DNA of 64,000 nucleotides from a bacterium. GTDB lineage: Bacteria > Bacillota > Bacilli > Lactobacillales > Streptococcaceae. The notes under the pieces are model-generated. The model saw only the letters and a list, made by a program, of their open reading frames with translations. It was not told the origin of the DNA and searched no databases. Position numbers and translations under genes: made by a program. Below, piece after piece: positions 14,386-24,061 of this stretch (positions are counted from its first letter, which is position 1; each line of letters begins with the position of its first letter). Where the stretch lies: assembly GCA_905221065.1 (NCBI GenBank), contig CAJNBS010000006.1:17937-81936 (forward strand). Direction: 5' to 3'.

Positions 14386-15303
14386 ATGTCAGATTTAAAA
14401 AAATACGAAGGTGTCATTCCAGCCTTCTACGCATGTTATGATGATCAAGGAGAAGTAAGTTCAGAGCGTACGCGTGCTTTGGTTCAATACTTCATTGATA
14501 AAGGTGTTCAAGGTCTTTATGTCAATGGTTCTTCTGGTGAATGTATCTACCAAAGCGTTGAAGACCGTAAATTGATTTTGGAAGAAGTCATGGCAGTTGC
14601 CAAAGGGAAATTAACCATCATTGCTCATGTTGCTTGCAACAATACCAAAGACAGTATGGAACTTGCTCGCCACGCAGAAAGTTTGGGTGTTGATGCCATT
14701 GCAACGATTCCACCGATTTACTTCCGCTTGCCAGAATACTCAGTTGCTAAATACTGGAACGATATCAGTTCTTCAGCTCCAAACACAGACTACGTGATTT
14801 ACAACATTCCTCAGTTAGCAGGGGTTGCTTTGACTCCAAGTCTATACATTGAAATGTTGAAGAATCCTCGTGTTATCGGTGTTAAGAACTCTTCTATGCC
14901 AGTTCAAGATATCCAAACCTTTGTCAGCCTTGGTGGAGAAGATCATATCGTCTTTAATGGTCCAGATGAACAGTTCCTAGGTGGACGCCTCATGGGTGCT
15001 AAGGCTGGTATCGGTGGTACTTATGGTGCTATGCCAGAACTCTTCTTGAAACTCAACCAATTGATTGCGGACAAAGACCTAGAAACAGCGCGTGAATTGC
15101 AGTATGCAATCAATGCAATCATTGGTAAACTCACTTCTGCACATGGAAATATGTATGGTGTCATTAAAGAAGTCTTGAAGATCAATGAAGGACTTAACAT
15201 CGGATCAGTTCGTTCTCCACTGACACCAGTGACTGAAGAAGATCGTCCAGTTGTAGAAGCAGCTGCAGCCTTGATTCGTGAAACCAAGGAGCGCTTCCTC
15301 TAA
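14386..15303 (+). CDS. npl: N-acetylneuraminate lyase
   Basis: 305 residues from ATG 14386 (AGGAGAAAATCT upstream); an upstream in-frame ATG at 14317 overlaps the promoter and is rejected. DHDPS/NAL-family TIM barrel: GSSGE (48-52) binds the carboxylate, Tyr139 (VIYNIP) and Lys167 (GVKNSS) are the catalytic tyrosine and Schiff-base lysine. It splits sialic acid into ManNAc and pyruvate in the cytoplasm. It forms an operon with the kinase gene 17 bases downstream. Confidence 0.95.
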   Translation: MSDLKKYEGVIPAFYACYDDQGEVSSERTRALVQYFIDKGVQGLYVNGSSGECIYQSVEDRKLILEEVMAVAKGKLTIIAHVACNNTKDSMELARHAESLGVDAIATIPPIYFRLPEYSVAKYWNDISSSAPNTDYVIYNIPQLAGVALTPSLYIEMLKNPRVIGVKNSSMPVQDIQTFVSLGGEDHIVFNGPDEQFLGGRLMGAKAGIGGTYGAMPELFLKLNQLIADKDLETARELQYAINAIIGKLTSAHGNMYGVIKEVLKINEGLNIGSVRSPLTPVTEEDRPVVEAAAALIRETKERFL

Positions 15304-15320
15304 TCCATAAGGAGGTATTT

Positions 15321-16205
15321 ATGACACACTACGTTGCAATTGATATCGGTGGAACTAATATCAAATATGGTTTGATCGACCAAGAAGGCCAACTTGTTGA
15401 ATCGCATGAAATGCCAACTGAGGCGTATAAAGGTGGACCTCATATCTTACAAAAGACCAAAGATATCGTAGCCAGCTATTTAGAACAAGGCCCAGTAGCA
15501 GGTGTTGCTATTTCTTCTGCGGGGATGGTGGATCCAGCTAAGGGTGAGATTTTCTATGCTGGGCCTCAGATTCCCGACTATGCAGGAACTCAGTTCAAGA
15601 AGGAAATCGAGACTAGCTTTAATATTCCTTGTGAAATTGAAAATGATGTCAACTGTGCAGGTTTGGCTGAAGCGGTATCTGGTTCAGGCAAGGGAGCGAG
15701 TGTCACTCTTTGCTTGACTATTGGAACAGGTATCGGGGGTTGCTTGATTATGGATGGGAAAGTTTTCCATGGATTTAGCAATTCAGCCTGTGAAGTTGGT
15801 TATATGCATATGCAGGATGGATCTTTCCAAGACTTAGCCTCTACGACAGCCTTGGTGGAGTATGTAGCAGCAGCTCATGGAGATTCAGTTGATCAGTGGA
15901 ATGGCCGACGCATCTTTAAGGAAGCTACAGAAGGCAACAAAATCTGTATGGCTGGCATTGACCGCATGGTAGACTACCTTGGAAAAGGTCTGGCAAATAT
16001 TTGCTACGTTGCCAATCCTGAAGTGGTCATTCTCGGTGGTGGTATCATGGGACAAGAGGCTATCCTCAAACCGAAGATCCGTACAGCCTTAAAAGATGCC
16101 TTGGTACCAAGTCTAGCCGAAAAAACACGATTAGAATTTGCCCATCACCAAAACACAGCAGGTATGTTGGGTGCCTACTACCATTTCAAGACAAAACAAT
16201 CCTAG
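15321..16205 (+). CDS. nanK: N-acetylmannosamine kinase, ROK family
   Basis: 294 residues. ATP-binding DIGGTN (8-13), catalytic-base motif END with Asp109, and TIGTGIGG are present. The usual ROK zinc cysteine cluster is not evident after the CEVGYMH segment, so zinc binding is doubtful, as in other Gram-positive ROK kinases. It phosphorylates ManNAc for NanE. Starts after AAGGAGG. The terminator hairpin begins before its stop codon. Confidence 0.9.
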   Translation: MTHYVAIDIGGTNIKYGLIDQEGQLVESHEMPTEAYKGGPHILQKTKDIVASYLEQGPVAGVAISSAGMVDPAKGEIFYAGPQIPDYAGTQFKKEIETSFNIPCEIENDVNCAGLAEAVSGSGKGASVTLCLTIGTGIGGCLIMDGKVFHGFSNSACEVGYMHMQDGSFQDLASTTALVEYVAAAHGDSVDQWNGRRIFKEATEGNKICMAGIDRMVDYLGKGLANICYVANPEVVILGGGIMGQEAILKPKIRTALKDALVPSLAEKTRLEFAHHQNTAGMLGAYYHFKTKQS

Positions 16206-16232
16206 TTTGGTTCAACCAAACTAGGATTTTCT
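16198..16232 (+). terminator. nanK terminator (first copy of duplicated hairpin)
   Basis: AATCCTAGTTTGGTT (16198-16212), C, AACCAAACTAGGATT (16214-16228), then TTCT. It overlaps the nanK stop codon. A 35-bp copy with two differences lies at 16968-17002. Confidence 0.85.
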
Positions 16233-16244
16233 AATCAAATCCTC

Positions 16245-16272
16245 TTGACTTTCTTTATAATTGTGAGATAAT
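16245..16272 (+). promoter_or_regulatory. Promoter of the toxin-antitoxin pair
   Basis: -35 TTGACT (16245-16250), 16-bp spacer, -10 GATAAT (16267-16272). Ribosome site AAAGGAATT follows before the ATG at 16302. Confidence 0.6.
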
Positions 16273-16301
16273 AAATAAAATACATAAAGGAATTATATAA
16301 A

Positions 16302-16589
16302 ATGGCTATAGCAAATTCAAGTAAAGTTGTGACCTTCCAAGCTAATAGAGAATTAGTAAATGATGCCATGGAAGTGTTAAAAGAAAAAAATCTCTCTCTT
16401 TCATCGGCACTCAGATTATTTTTAAAGAATGTTGCCGTAACAAATGAAGTAGATTTACTGAGTGAAGAGGAATTGGAGAAGGAGTACTTGTTTAGACAAT
16501 TACAAGCAGAAGTTCAAGAAAGTTATGCCAAGATTGAGGCTGGAAATTACTTGACAGATGAGGATGTCGTGACACGCTATGAATTATAA
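16302..16589 (+). CDS. RelB/DinJ-type antitoxin
   Basis: 95 residues with an N-terminal ribbon-helix-helix pattern (TFQANRELVNDAMEVLKEKNL, then LSSALRLFLK) and an acidic C-terminal half rich in Glu that would wrap the toxin. It overlaps the toxin gene by 11 bp (ATG of the toxin inside the last codons), the classical order antitoxin then toxin. Antitoxin and complex normally repress their own promoter. Confidence 0.85.
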   Translation: MAIANSSKVVTFQANRELVNDAMEVLKEKNLSLSSALRLFLKNVAVTNEVDLLSEEELEKEYLFRQLQAEVQESYAKIEAGNYLTDEDVVTRYEL

Positions 16590-16929
16590 AAGATATAGGA
16601 TTTTGTATTCTCCTAGAGTGATTGATAGTCTGGATAAAATATATCAGTATATAGCGGAGGAAATTGGTTCTGTAGAGGCTGCGAGACGAAAAGTAGCCAA
16701 TATTAGAAAAGATATTAATCGGCTAGAAATTTTCCCCCAAGCTGGATTTGATGCCGATGAAAAATTTGGTAAGAAATTAGATCCTCACTACCAAACGCGA
16801 GGGTTGACCTTGAGTAAGGATTACATCGTATTATATACAATTGTTAAGGATACCGTCAGACTTGCTTATTTACTCCCTTCAAAAAGTGATTACATGAAAT
16901 TATTTAAGACTAAGTCAAGATACGACTAA
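16579..16929 (+). CDS. RelE/ParE superfamily toxin
   Basis: 116 residues. The pattern YSPRVIDSLDKIYQYIAEE, the NRLEIFPQAG turn, RGLTLSKDYIVLYTI and VRLAYLLPSKSDY follows the RelE/ParE fold. RelE-type members cut mRNA on the ribosome and ParE-type members poison gyrase; sequence alone does not decide which. The pair is inserted between the convergent genes nanK and nanR and is flanked by duplicated terminators, which points to acquisition by transfer. Confidence 0.85.
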   Translation: MNYKRYRILYSPRVIDSLDKIYQYIAEEIGSVEAARRKVANIRKDINRLEIFPQAGFDADEKFGKKLDPHYQTRGLTLSKDYIVLYTIVKDTVRLAYLLPSKSDYMKLFKTKSRYD

Positions 16930-16965
16930 TTCATAATCTAGAAGAGGGATGTTTAGTGACGAATA

Positions 16966-17002
16966 AAAATCCTAGTTTGGCTCAGCCAAACTAGGATTTT
17001 CT
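16966..17002 (-). terminator. nanR terminator (second copy of duplicated hairpin)
   Basis: AATCCTAGTTTGG-CTCAG-CCAAACTAGGATT (16968-16998) with A/T runs on both sides, so it can work in both directions. It overlaps the nanR stop codon (16991-16993). Compared with 16198-16232 the inner T-A pair is a C-G pair. Confidence 0.85.
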
Positions 17003-17842
17003 GACGCGTTTTTGTCTACGATAGCCGTTTAGTTTCTTATTTTCCCAGTAGCTATTAAAGATTTTTTCCTTGTTTTCACGATTGATTTCTAAAAAGTAGG
17101 CATAAATCAAATCGATAAAGAAGAGCATAGGGAGTTGAGCGGATATTCGTTGAATGTAGGAAGATTGGCTGTGGCTAGCAACAAGAACAGTCTCTGTATA
17201 GGTCTGGCTATCTTTATTGGGAACACTTGAAAAGAGTACAGTCTTTGCCCCCATCTCCTTGGCATCTAATAAACTGTCTAAAATAGAAGGAGTTGTACCA
17301 GAAAGGGAGAAACCGAGTACGAGACAATTCTCATCCATAATGCTGGTCGTCCAAGCAAAACCGTCTTGGTCGGTCAAGGCCTCGCAGACCACACCCAGAC
17401 GCATGAAGCGCAATTTCATTTCACGGGCGACAAGGCCAGAACTCCCTGTTCCGAAGAAGTAGACACGCTCAGCATCTTCGATTAGCTGGGCAATTCGCTC
17501 TAGTTGGACTTCGTCAATCAAGTCCTGTGTTTGTTCTCTCATACTGCTATAGCTTCTGAGGACTCGTTTGGTCAGTGGACTATGTTTGTGAGAATGGGTG
17601 TCTTGTTTCTCTGCTTGGTGTTGGTATTGGAAAATAAATTCTCGGTAGCCAGTAAAGCCACACTTTTTAGCAAAGCGGGTCAAAGCAGCTTGAGAAATAT
17701 GTAATTTTTGAGTAACCTGCTGAGAAGATAAATCATCTGCAATGGTTTCAGATTGTAAAAAATAGCGAGCGATTTCTTGCTCTAAGTCTGTCATTTCTTC
17801 GAAGTGGGAATCAATGAGGGTTGCTATATCTGGTTTGTCCAT
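16991..17842 (-). CDS. nanR: RpiR-family regulator of sialic acid genes
   Basis: 283 residues. N-terminal RpiR-type HTH (about 1-77, with QQVTQKLHISQAALTRFAKK) and a SIS sugar-phosphate-binding domain (VYFFGTGSSGLVAREMKLR, LVLGFSLSGTT). Matches the pneumococcal NanR position next to the lyase-kinase genes; NanR is reported there as an activator of the nan genes that responds to sialic acid, probably via ManNAc-6-P. Transcribed convergently to nanK. ATG at 17842 follows AAAGGAGCC on the minus strand. Confidence 0.88.
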   Translation of the reverse strand: MDKPDIATLIDSHFEEMTDLEQEIARYFLQSETIADDLSSQQVTQKLHISQAALTRFAKKCGFTGYREFIFQYQHQAEKQDTHSHKHSPLTKRVLRSYSSMREQTQDLIDEVQLERIAQLIEDAERVYFFGTGSSGLVAREMKLRFMRLGVVCEALTDQDGFAWTTSIMDENCLVLGFSLSGTTPSILDSLLDAKEMGAKTVLFSSVPNKDSQTYTETVLVASHSQSSYIQRISAQLPMLFFIDLIYAYFLEINRENKEKIFNSYWENKKLNGYRRQKRVRKS

Positions 17843-17903
17843 AGAAAGGCTCCTTTAAATGAGTCGTATTGGAAAAAGACTGGGTCATCGAATGTTTACA
17901 TTT

Positions 17904-18008
17904 ATTATATCATATAATGTAGGGATGGATAAATAAAATCGTATTTTCCTGTAAAAAGGAAAAAGCTCCCTTCTTTTCCATAATTTTCTTCTCAAATTAT
18001 GGTACAAT
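17904..18008. promoter_or_regulatory. Divergent promoters for nanR and pbp2b
   Basis: Minus strand: extended -10 TGA-TATAAT (box at 17909-17904) for nanR. Plus strand: extended -10 TGG-TACAAT (box at 18003-18008) for pbp2b. Neither has a good -35, as is common with extended -10 promoters in streptococci. Confidence 0.55.
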
Positions 18009-18046
18009 GAAGAGTAAGATTTTAAATAGAAATGAGACTGATTTGT

Positions 18047-20089
18047 ATGAGAAAATTTGATAGCCATTCGATTCCGATTCGGCTTAATTTATTGTTTTCA
18101 ATTGTCATTTTACTCTTTATGACCATTATTGGTCGTTTGTTGTATATGCAGGTTTTGAACAAGGATTTTTACGAAAAAAAGCTAGCCTCAGCTAGTCAGA
18201 CCAAGGTCACAACCAGTTCTGCCCGTGGGGAAATCTATGATGCTAGTGGAAAACCTTTGGTAGAAAATACTTTAAAGCAGGTTGTTTCCTTTACGCGTAG
18301 TAATAAAATGACGGCTAAAGATCTGAAAGAAATTGCTAGTCAGTTACTGGGATATGTGAGCATCACTTCGCCAAATTTGACAGAACGCCAGCTGGCAGAT
18401 TACTATTTGGCTGATCCTGAAATCTATAAAAAAACAGTAGAGGCTCTCCCAAGTGAGAAACGCTTGGATTCAGATGGCAATCGCCTATCCGAATCAGAAC
18501 TGTATAACAATGCGGTCGATAGCGTTCAAGCGAGTCAACTAAACTATACAGAGGATGAAAAGAAAGAAATCTATCTTTTTAGTCAGTTAAATGCCGTTGG
18601 AAACTTTGCGACAGGAACCATTGTGACAGATGCCTTGACAGATACCCAGATTGCTCTGATTGCCTCTGCTTCGAAACAATTACCCGGCGTCAGCATCTCA
18701 ACTTCATGGGATCGAAAAGTTCTAGAAACTTCCCTTTCTTCTATAGTAGGTAGTGTATCCAGTGAAAAAGCTGGTCTCCCAGCGGAAGAAGCAGATGCCT
18801 ATCTTAAAAAAGGTTATTCTCTAAATGACCGTGTGGGGACCTCTTATCTAGAAAAGCAATACGAGGAAACCTTGCAAGGTAAACGCTCAGTGAAGGAAAT
18901 TCATCTAGATAAGTACGGTAACATGGAAAGTGTCGAAAATATCGAAGCTGGTACCAAAGGGAATAATATTAAACTGACCATTGATTTGGCCTTCCAAGAT
19001 AGCGTGGATGCTTTGCTGAAAAGTTATTTCAATTCAGAGTTGGGAAATGGTGGGGCCAAGTATTCTGAGGGTGTGTATGCAGTCGCCCTTAACCCCAAAA
19101 CAGGTGCTGTGTTATCCATGTCAGGGATTAAACATGACCTGAAAACGGGAGAGTTGACGCCTGATTCCTTGGGAACGGTAACCAATGTCTTTGTCCCAGG
19201 TTCAGTTGTCAAAGCAGCGACCATCAGCTCTGGTTGGGAAAATGGAGTCTTGTCAGGAAACCAGACCTTGACAGACCAGTCCATTGTCTTTCAAGGTTCA
19301 GCCCCAATTAATTCTTGGTATACTGCCTTTTCTGGGCCAATGCCGATTACGGCGGTTCAAGCTTTGGAGTATTCATCCAATACTTATATGGTCCAAACAG
19401 CCTTAGGTCTTATGGGGCAGACCTATCAACCTAATATGTTTGTGGGCACCAGCAATCTAGAGTCTGCTATGGGGAAACTGCGTTCAACCTTTGGCGAATA
19501 TGGCTTGGGGTCTGCGACCGGAATTGACCTACCAGATGAATCTACTGGATTTATTCCTAAAGACTATGATTTTGCCAATTACATCACCAATGCCTTTGGA
19601 CAGTTTGATAACTATACGCCGATGCAATTGGCTCAGTATGTAGCAACTATTGCAAATGATGGTGTTCGTGTGGCTCCTCGTATTGTTGAAGGTATTTATG
19701 GCAATAATGATAAGGGAGGATTGGGTGACTTGATTCAGCAACTGCAACCGACTGAGATGAATAAGGTCAATATATCCAACTCTGATATGAGCATCTTGCA
19801 CCAAGGTTTTTATCAGGTTGCTCATGGGACTAGCGGATTGACAACCGGACGTGCCTTTTCAAATGGTGCCTTGGTATCCATTAGCGGAAAAACGGGGACA
19901 GCCGAAAGCTATGTGGCAGATGGTCAGCAAGCAACCAATACCAATGCGGTGGCCTATGCCCCATCTGATAATCCCCAAATTGCTGTGGCAGTGGTCTTTC
20001 CGCATAATACCAATCTAACAAATGGTGTAGGACCTTCCATTGCGCGTGACATTATCAATCTGTATCAAAAATACCATCCAATGAACTAG
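18047..20089 (+). CDS. pbp2b: Penicillin-binding protein 2B
   Basis: 680 residues from ATG 18047 (MRKFDSH); the in-frame ATG at 18032 is five codons earlier and would give a non-standard N-terminus. One membrane anchor (about 14-36), a dimerisation domain, then the transpeptidase with Ser386-VVK, SSN at 443-445 and KTG at 615-617. It is the essential class B PBP for peripheral wall synthesis. Compared with the penicillin-sensitive pneumococcal sequence I recall, it carries TAFSGPMP near 426-433, Gly476 in place of Glu and Ser489 in place of Thr, but keeps Thr446. Such changes occur in mosaic, low-affinity alleles and in commensal species. Confidence 0.96.
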   Translation: MRKFDSHSIPIRLNLLFSIVILLFMTIIGRLLYMQVLNKDFYEKKLASASQTKVTTSSARGEIYDASGKPLVENTLKQVVSFTRSNKMTAKDLKEIASQLLGYVSITSPNLTERQLADYYLADPEIYKKTVEALPSEKRLDSDGNRLSESELYNNAVDSVQASQLNYTEDEKKEIYLFSQLNAVGNFATGTIVTDALTDTQIALIASASKQLPGVSISTSWDRKVLETSLSSIVGSVSSEKAGLPAEEADAYLKKGYSLNDRVGTSYLEKQYEETLQGKRSVKEIHLDKYGNMESVENIEAGTKGNNIKLTIDLAFQDSVDALLKSYFNSELGNGGAKYSEGVYAVALNPKTGAVLSMSGIKHDLKTGELTPDSLGTVTNVFVPGSVVKAATISSGWENGVLSGNQTLTDQSIVFQGSAPINSWYTAFSGPMPITAVQALEYSSNTYMVQTALGLMGQTYQPNMFVGTSNLESAMGKLRSTFGEYGLGSATGIDLPDESTGFIPKDYDFANYITNAFGQFDNYTPMQLAQYVATIANDGVRVAPRIVEGIYGNNDKGGLGDLIQQLQPTEMNKVNISNSDMSILHQGFYQVAHGTSGLTTGRAFSNGALVSISGKTGTAESYVADGQQATNTNAVAYAPSDNPQIAVAVVFPHNTNLTNGVGPSIARDIINLYQKYHPMN

Positions 20090-20099
20090 AAAGGAAATT

Positions 20100-20696
20100 A
20101 TGCTTTATCCAACACCCATTGCCAAGCTGATTGACAGTTATTCTAAGTTACCAGGTATCGGGATTAAGACGGCTACGCGTCTGGCCTTTTATACGATTGG
20201 GATGTCTGATGATGACGTTAATGAATTTGCCAAAAATCTCCTTTCTGCTAAGAGAGAATTGACCTACTGTTCTATTTGTGGACGTTTGACAGACGACGAT
20301 CCTTGTTCTATCTGTACCGATCCGACTCGTGACCAGACAACGATTTTAGTTCTTGAGGATAGTCGTGATGTGGCGGCTATGGAAAATATCCAAGAATACC
20401 ACGGACTCTATCATGTCTTGCATGGACTCATTTCTCCCATGAATGGCATCAGTCCAGACGATATCAATCTCAAGAGCCTCATGACTCGTCTTATGGATAG
20501 TGAGGTTTTAGAAGTGATTGTGGCGACTAATGCCACAGCAGATGGGGAAGCGACTTCGATGTATCTTTCGCGTCTGCTCAAGCCAGCTGGGATAAAGGTT
20601 ACTCGTCTGGCACGAGGGCTCGCTGTGGGAGCAGATATCGAGTATGCGGACGAAGTCACACTCTTACGAGCCATTGAAAATCGAACAGAGTTGTAA
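20100..20696 (+). CDS. recR: Recombination mediator RecR
   Basis: 198 residues, full length. Helix-hairpin-helix [16 protein letters not shown]4 zinc finger [16 protein letters not shown], and Toprim domain ([12 protein letters not shown]). RecR with RecF/RecO loads RecA on gapped DNA. It lies 10 bases after pbp2b and is probably co-transcribed with it; the terminator at 20739 ends the unit. Confidence 0.97.
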   Translation: MLYPTPIAKLIDSYSKLPGIGIKTATRLAFYTIGMSDDDVNEFAKNLLSAKRELTYCSICGRLTDDDPCSICTDPTRDQTTILVLEDSRDVAAMENIQEYHGLYHVLHGLISPMNGISPDDINLKSLMTRLMDSEVLEVIVATNATADGEATSMYLSRLLKPAGIKVTRLARGLAVGADIEYADEVTLLRAIENRTEL

Positions 20697-20738
20697 GTGT
20701 AGACAAATTTACGAACTTCATCCATTTATAAAAAATCA

Positions 20739-20773
20739 AGGAGGCTGAAAATCGTTGATATCGGCCTCTTTTT
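20739..20773 (+). terminator. Terminator after recR
   Basis: GAGGCTGA (20741-20748) pairs with TCGGCCTC (20761-20768, one G-U), followed by TTTTT. Confidence 0.75.
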
Positions 20774-20825
20774 GTATAGTGTGATGAATAGTGTCAGGTT
20801 CAAGTTTTAAAAAACCAAGCAAATA

Positions 20826-20834
20826 TGATATACT
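20826..20834 (+). promoter_or_regulatory. ddl promoter, extended -10
   Basis: TGA-TATACT with the -10 hexamer at 20829-20834, 38 bp before the ddl start; no clear -35. Confidence 0.5.
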
Positions 20835-20871
20835 AAAGAGCGAGTATTCTAGTAGAATTAGGACAAATAAT

Positions 20872-21915
20872 ATGAAACAAACGATTATTCTTTTATATGG
20901 TGGACGGAGTGCGGAACGCGAAGTCTCTGTCCTTTCAGCTGAAAGTGTTATGCGTGCGGTCAATTATGACCGTTTCACAGTCAAGGCTTTCTTCATCAGC
21001 CAGTCAGGTGACTTTATCAAAACGCAGGAATTTAGTCAGACTCCGGGGCAAGAAGACCGTCTCATGACCAATGCAACCATTGACTGGGATAAGAAAGTTG
21101 CACCAAGTGCCATCTACGAAGAAGGCGCAGTGGTCTTTCCAGTCCTTCACGGCCCGATGGGAGAAGATGGCTCTGTTCAAGGATTCTTGGAAGTTTTGAA
21201 AATGCCTTATGTCGGCTGTAATATCTTGTCATCCAGTCTTGCCATGGATAAAATCACGACTAAACGTGTTTTGGAATCTGCTGGTATTGCCCAAGTTCCT
21301 TATGTGGCCATCGTTGAAGGTGATGATGTGACTGCTAAAATCTCTGAAGTGGAAGAAAGATTGACTTATCCAGTCTTCACCAAACCATCAAACATGGGTT
21401 CAAGTGTCGGTATTTCTAAGTCTGAAAATCAAGAAGAACTCCGTCAAGCCTTGAAACTTGCCTTCCAATATGATAGCCGTGTTTTGGTTGAACAAGGGGT
21501 GAATGCCCGTGAAATCGAGGTTGGTCTCTTGGGCAACTACGATGTCAAGAGTACGCTGCCAGGAGAAGTTGTCAAGGATGTTGCCTTCTACGACTATGAC
21601 GCCAAGTATATTGATAACAAGATTACTATGGATATTCCAGCCAAGATCAGTGATGATGTAGTAGCTGTCATGCGTCAAAATGCAGAAACGGCCTTCCGTG
21701 CGATTGGTGGCCTTGGTCTATCTCGTTGCGATTTCTTCTATACAGATAAGGGAGAGATTTTCCTAAACGAGCTTAATACCATGCCAGGTTTCACCCAGTG
21801 GTCTATGTACCCACTACTTTGGGATAATATGGGAATCAGCTACCCAGACCTAATCGAGCGTTTGGTTGATCTTGCCAAGGAAAGTTTTGACAAGCGCGAA
21901 GCGCATTTGCTATAA
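20872..21915 (+). CDS. ddl: D-alanine--D-alanine ligase
   Basis: 347 residues from ATG 20872 ([17 protein letters not shown]), the usual N-terminus of the family; the longer in-frame start at 20791 is upstream of the promoter. ATP-grasp fold: [32 protein letters not shown] and the metal-binding [10 protein letters not shown]. It makes the D-Ala-D-Ala dipeptide used next by MurF. No vancomycin-type substitution is evident. Confidence 0.96.
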   Translation: MKQTIILLYGGRSAEREVSVLSAESVMRAVNYDRFTVKAFFISQSGDFIKTQEFSQTPGQEDRLMTNATIDWDKKVAPSAIYEEGAVVFPVLHGPMGEDGSVQGFLEVLKMPYVGCNILSSSLAMDKITTKRVLESAGIAQVPYVAIVEGDDVTAKISEVEERLTYPVFTKPSNMGSSVGISKSENQEELRQALKLAFQYDSRVLVEQGVNAREIEVGLLGNYDVKSTLPGEVVKDVAFYDYDAKYIDNKITMDIPAKISDDVVAVMRQNAETAFRAIGGLGLSRCDFFYTDKGEIFLNELNTMPGFTQWSMYPLLWDNMGISYPDLIERLVDLAKESFDKREAHLL

Positions 21916-21927
21916 AAATGAAAGAGA

Positions 21928-21987
21928 GGGTAGAAGCCAGAACCATCACTGCAAGGTGACTAGAGTTCTCGAGCTTCGACCCTTTTT
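21928..21987 (+). terminator. Terminator between ddl and murF
   Basis: GGGTAGAAGC (21928-21937) pairs with GCTTCGACCC (21973-21982, one mismatch), inner small hairpins, then five T. It lies only 13 bp before murF, so murF depends on read-through or on a promoter inside the region. Confidence 0.65.
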
Positions 21988-21999
21988 AAAGGAGTAGAA

Positions 22000-23370
22000 A
22001 TGAAACTTACAATTCACGAAGTTGCCCAAGCTGTTGGAGCTAAAAACGATGTTAGTCTTTTTGCGGATGCTCAGTTAGAAAAGGCTGAGTTTGACAGTCG
22101 TTTGATTGGGGAAGGGGACTTGTTTGTGCCACTTAAAGGTGCGCGTGATGGCCATGACTTTATCGAAACAGCTTTTGAAAATGGTGCAGCAGTAACCTTG
22201 TCTGAGAAAGAGGTCGCAAATCATCCTTACATTCTAGTAGACGATGTGTTGACTGCCTTTCAACAACTAGCTGCCTACTATCTTGAGAAAACGGCTGTTG
22301 ATGTCTTTGCTGTTACAGGTTCGAATGGTAAGACGACGACCAAGGATATGTTGGCGCACTTGCTATCAACAACCTACAAGACCTACAAAACACAAGGCAA
22401 TTACAATAACGAGATTGGCCTTCCTTACACAGTTCTCCATATACCTGAGGGGACAGAAAAGTTGGTTTTGGAGATGGGGCAGGATCACTTGGGAGATATT
22501 CATCTCTTGTCAGAATTGGCTCATCCAAAAACAGCCATCGTGACCTTGGTTGGAGAAGCACATTTGGCCTTTTTCAAAGACCGTTCGGAAATCGCTAAAG
22601 GGAAAATGCAAATTGCTGATGGCATGCCTGAAGGTTCTTTGCTTTTGGCACCGGCTGACTCTATTGTAGAGGCCTACTTGCCAGCTGATAAAAAGGTGGT
22701 TCGTTTTGGGCAAGGAGCAGAGCTGGAAATTACAGGCTTGATTGAGCGCAAGGATAGTCTGACTTTTAAGGCCAATTTCCTAGAACAAGCCCTTGATTTG
22801 CCAGTGACAGGTAAGTACAATGCCACTAATGCCATGATTGCATCCTATATTGCCCTACAAGAAGGAGTGTCAGAGGAGCAAATTCGTCAGGCCTTCCAAA
22901 ATCTTGAATTGACCCGCAACCGTACAGAGTGGAAGAAAGCAGCCAATGGAGCAGATATTCTGTCTGACGTATACAATGCCAATCCAACTGCTATGAAGTT
23001 GATTTTAGAGACTTTTTCGGCTATTCCAGCCAACGAAGGGGGGAAGAAAATCGCTGTCTTAGCAGACATGAAGGAACTGGGTGACCAGTCTGTTCAACTC
23101 CATAATCAGATGATTTTGAGCCTCTCGCCAGATGTGCTGGATACCGTTATTTTCTACGGAGAAGATATCGCAGAATTGGCCCAACTTGCCAGTCAAATGT
23201 TCCCAATCGGCCATGTTTACTACTTCAAAAAAACGGCCGACGAGGATCAATTTGAAGACCTAGTCAAGCAGGTTAAGGAAAGACTCAGTGCCAATGATCA
23301 AATCTTGCTCAAGGGCTCTAACTCCATGAATCTAGCTAAGCTGGTAGAAAGTTTAGAAAATGAATGCTAG
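22000..23370 (+). CDS. murF: UDP-MurNAc-tripeptide--D-Ala-D-Ala ligase
   Basis: 456 residues. Mur-ligase P-loop TGSNGKTTTKD, central-domain motif NEIGLPYTVL and LEMGQDHLGDI, and the SDVYNANPTAMK segment. It adds D-Ala-D-Ala to the UDP-MurNAc tripeptide in the cytoplasm, using the product of ddl. Ribosome site AAAGGAG. Its end overlaps the Nudix gene by 11 bp. Confidence 0.96.
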   Translation: MKLTIHEVAQAVGAKNDVSLFADAQLEKAEFDSRLIGEGDLFVPLKGARDGHDFIETAFENGAAVTLSEKEVANHPYILVDDVLTAFQQLAAYYLEKTAVDVFAVTGSNGKTTTKDMLAHLLSTTYKTYKTQGNYNNEIGLPYTVLHIPEGTEKLVLEMGQDHLGDIHLLSELAHPKTAIVTLVGEAHLAFFKDRSEIAKGKMQIADGMPEGSLLLAPADSIVEAYLPADKKVVRFGQGAELEITGLIERKDSLTFKANFLEQALDLPVTGKYNATNAMIASYIALQEGVSEEQIRQAFQNLELTRNRTEWKKAANGADILSDVYNANPTAMKLILETFSAIPANEGGKKIAVLADMKELGDQSVQLHNQMILSLSPDVLDTVIFYGEDIAELAQLASQMFPIGHVYYFKKTADEDQFEDLVKQVKERLSANDQILLKGSNSMNLAKLVESLENEC

Positions 23371-23971
23371 TGATTTTGTCAAGTATTTGCAAAGAATGAT
23401 TGCCATTACAGATACTGGGTTAACCTTTACAAAAGATTCTTTTGACCGTGAGCGCTATGAAGACTTGCGAGGTCTTTTATCTGAAATGTTGAATCAGGTA
23501 TCAGACCTTGATGCAGAAGAAGTGGCAGAAGTCTTGAAGCCAACTTCTGCTTATGCGACTCCGTTAATGGACGTCCGTGCTTGGATTGTTGAGGACGAAA
23601 AGATTTGTCTGGTTCGGGGACAAGGGGAGGATAGTTGGGCTTTGCCAGGTGGCTTTGGTGAAGTCGGCTATTCTCCAACCGAAAATATTCTCAAGGAAAT
23701 TGAAGAAGAAACAGGTTTTGAAGCCAAAGTTGAAAGACTGCTAGCTGTTTTTGATACCAATCGTTTCCAACTACAGAGCAAACAGTATGCAAAATTTGTC
23801 TTTGAATGTAAGCTTCTCGATGGACAATTCCAAGAAAATCAAGAAATTGCAGACCTTCAATTTTTTGCTATTGACCAACTGCCGACCTTATCTGAAAAAC
23901 GTATTACCAAGGAGCAAATAGAGATTCTTTGGCAGGTTTATCAAGGTCAGAGGGAGCAATATCTTGACTAA
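23360..23971 (+). CDS. Nudix hydrolase, possibly ADP-ribose pyrophosphatase type
   Basis: 203 residues: an N-terminal helical extension of about 65 residues, then the Nudix domain. The Nudix box ends LKEIEEETGF, so the glutamates are present but the usual Arg of the REUxEE core is Lys. Overlap with murF means translational coupling. Substrate not predictable beyond a nucleoside diphosphate linked to another group. Confidence 0.85.
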   Translation: MNASDFVKYLQRMIAITDTGLTFTKDSFDRERYEDLRGLLSEMLNQVSDLDAEEVAEVLKPTSAYATPLMDVRAWIVEDEKICLVRGQGEDSWALPGGFGEVGYSPTENILKEIEEETGFEAKVERLLAVFDTNRFQLQSKQYAKFVFECKLLDGQFQENQEIADLQFFAIDQLPTLSEKRITKEQIEILWQVYQGQREQYLD

Positions 23972-24061
23972 GAAGATGATTATCGTATTTCTAAATCCAT
24001 TTTTGACAAATAGCATGGTATAATAAAATGCAGGAAAATTTTGAATCATGAGGAAGACTAG

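Noticed and set aside
20690..20720. GTTGTAAGTGTAGACAAATT after recR resembling the arm of the hairpin at 12990
   Set aside because: Only about 14 of 20 bases agree and there is no partner arm; taken as chance.
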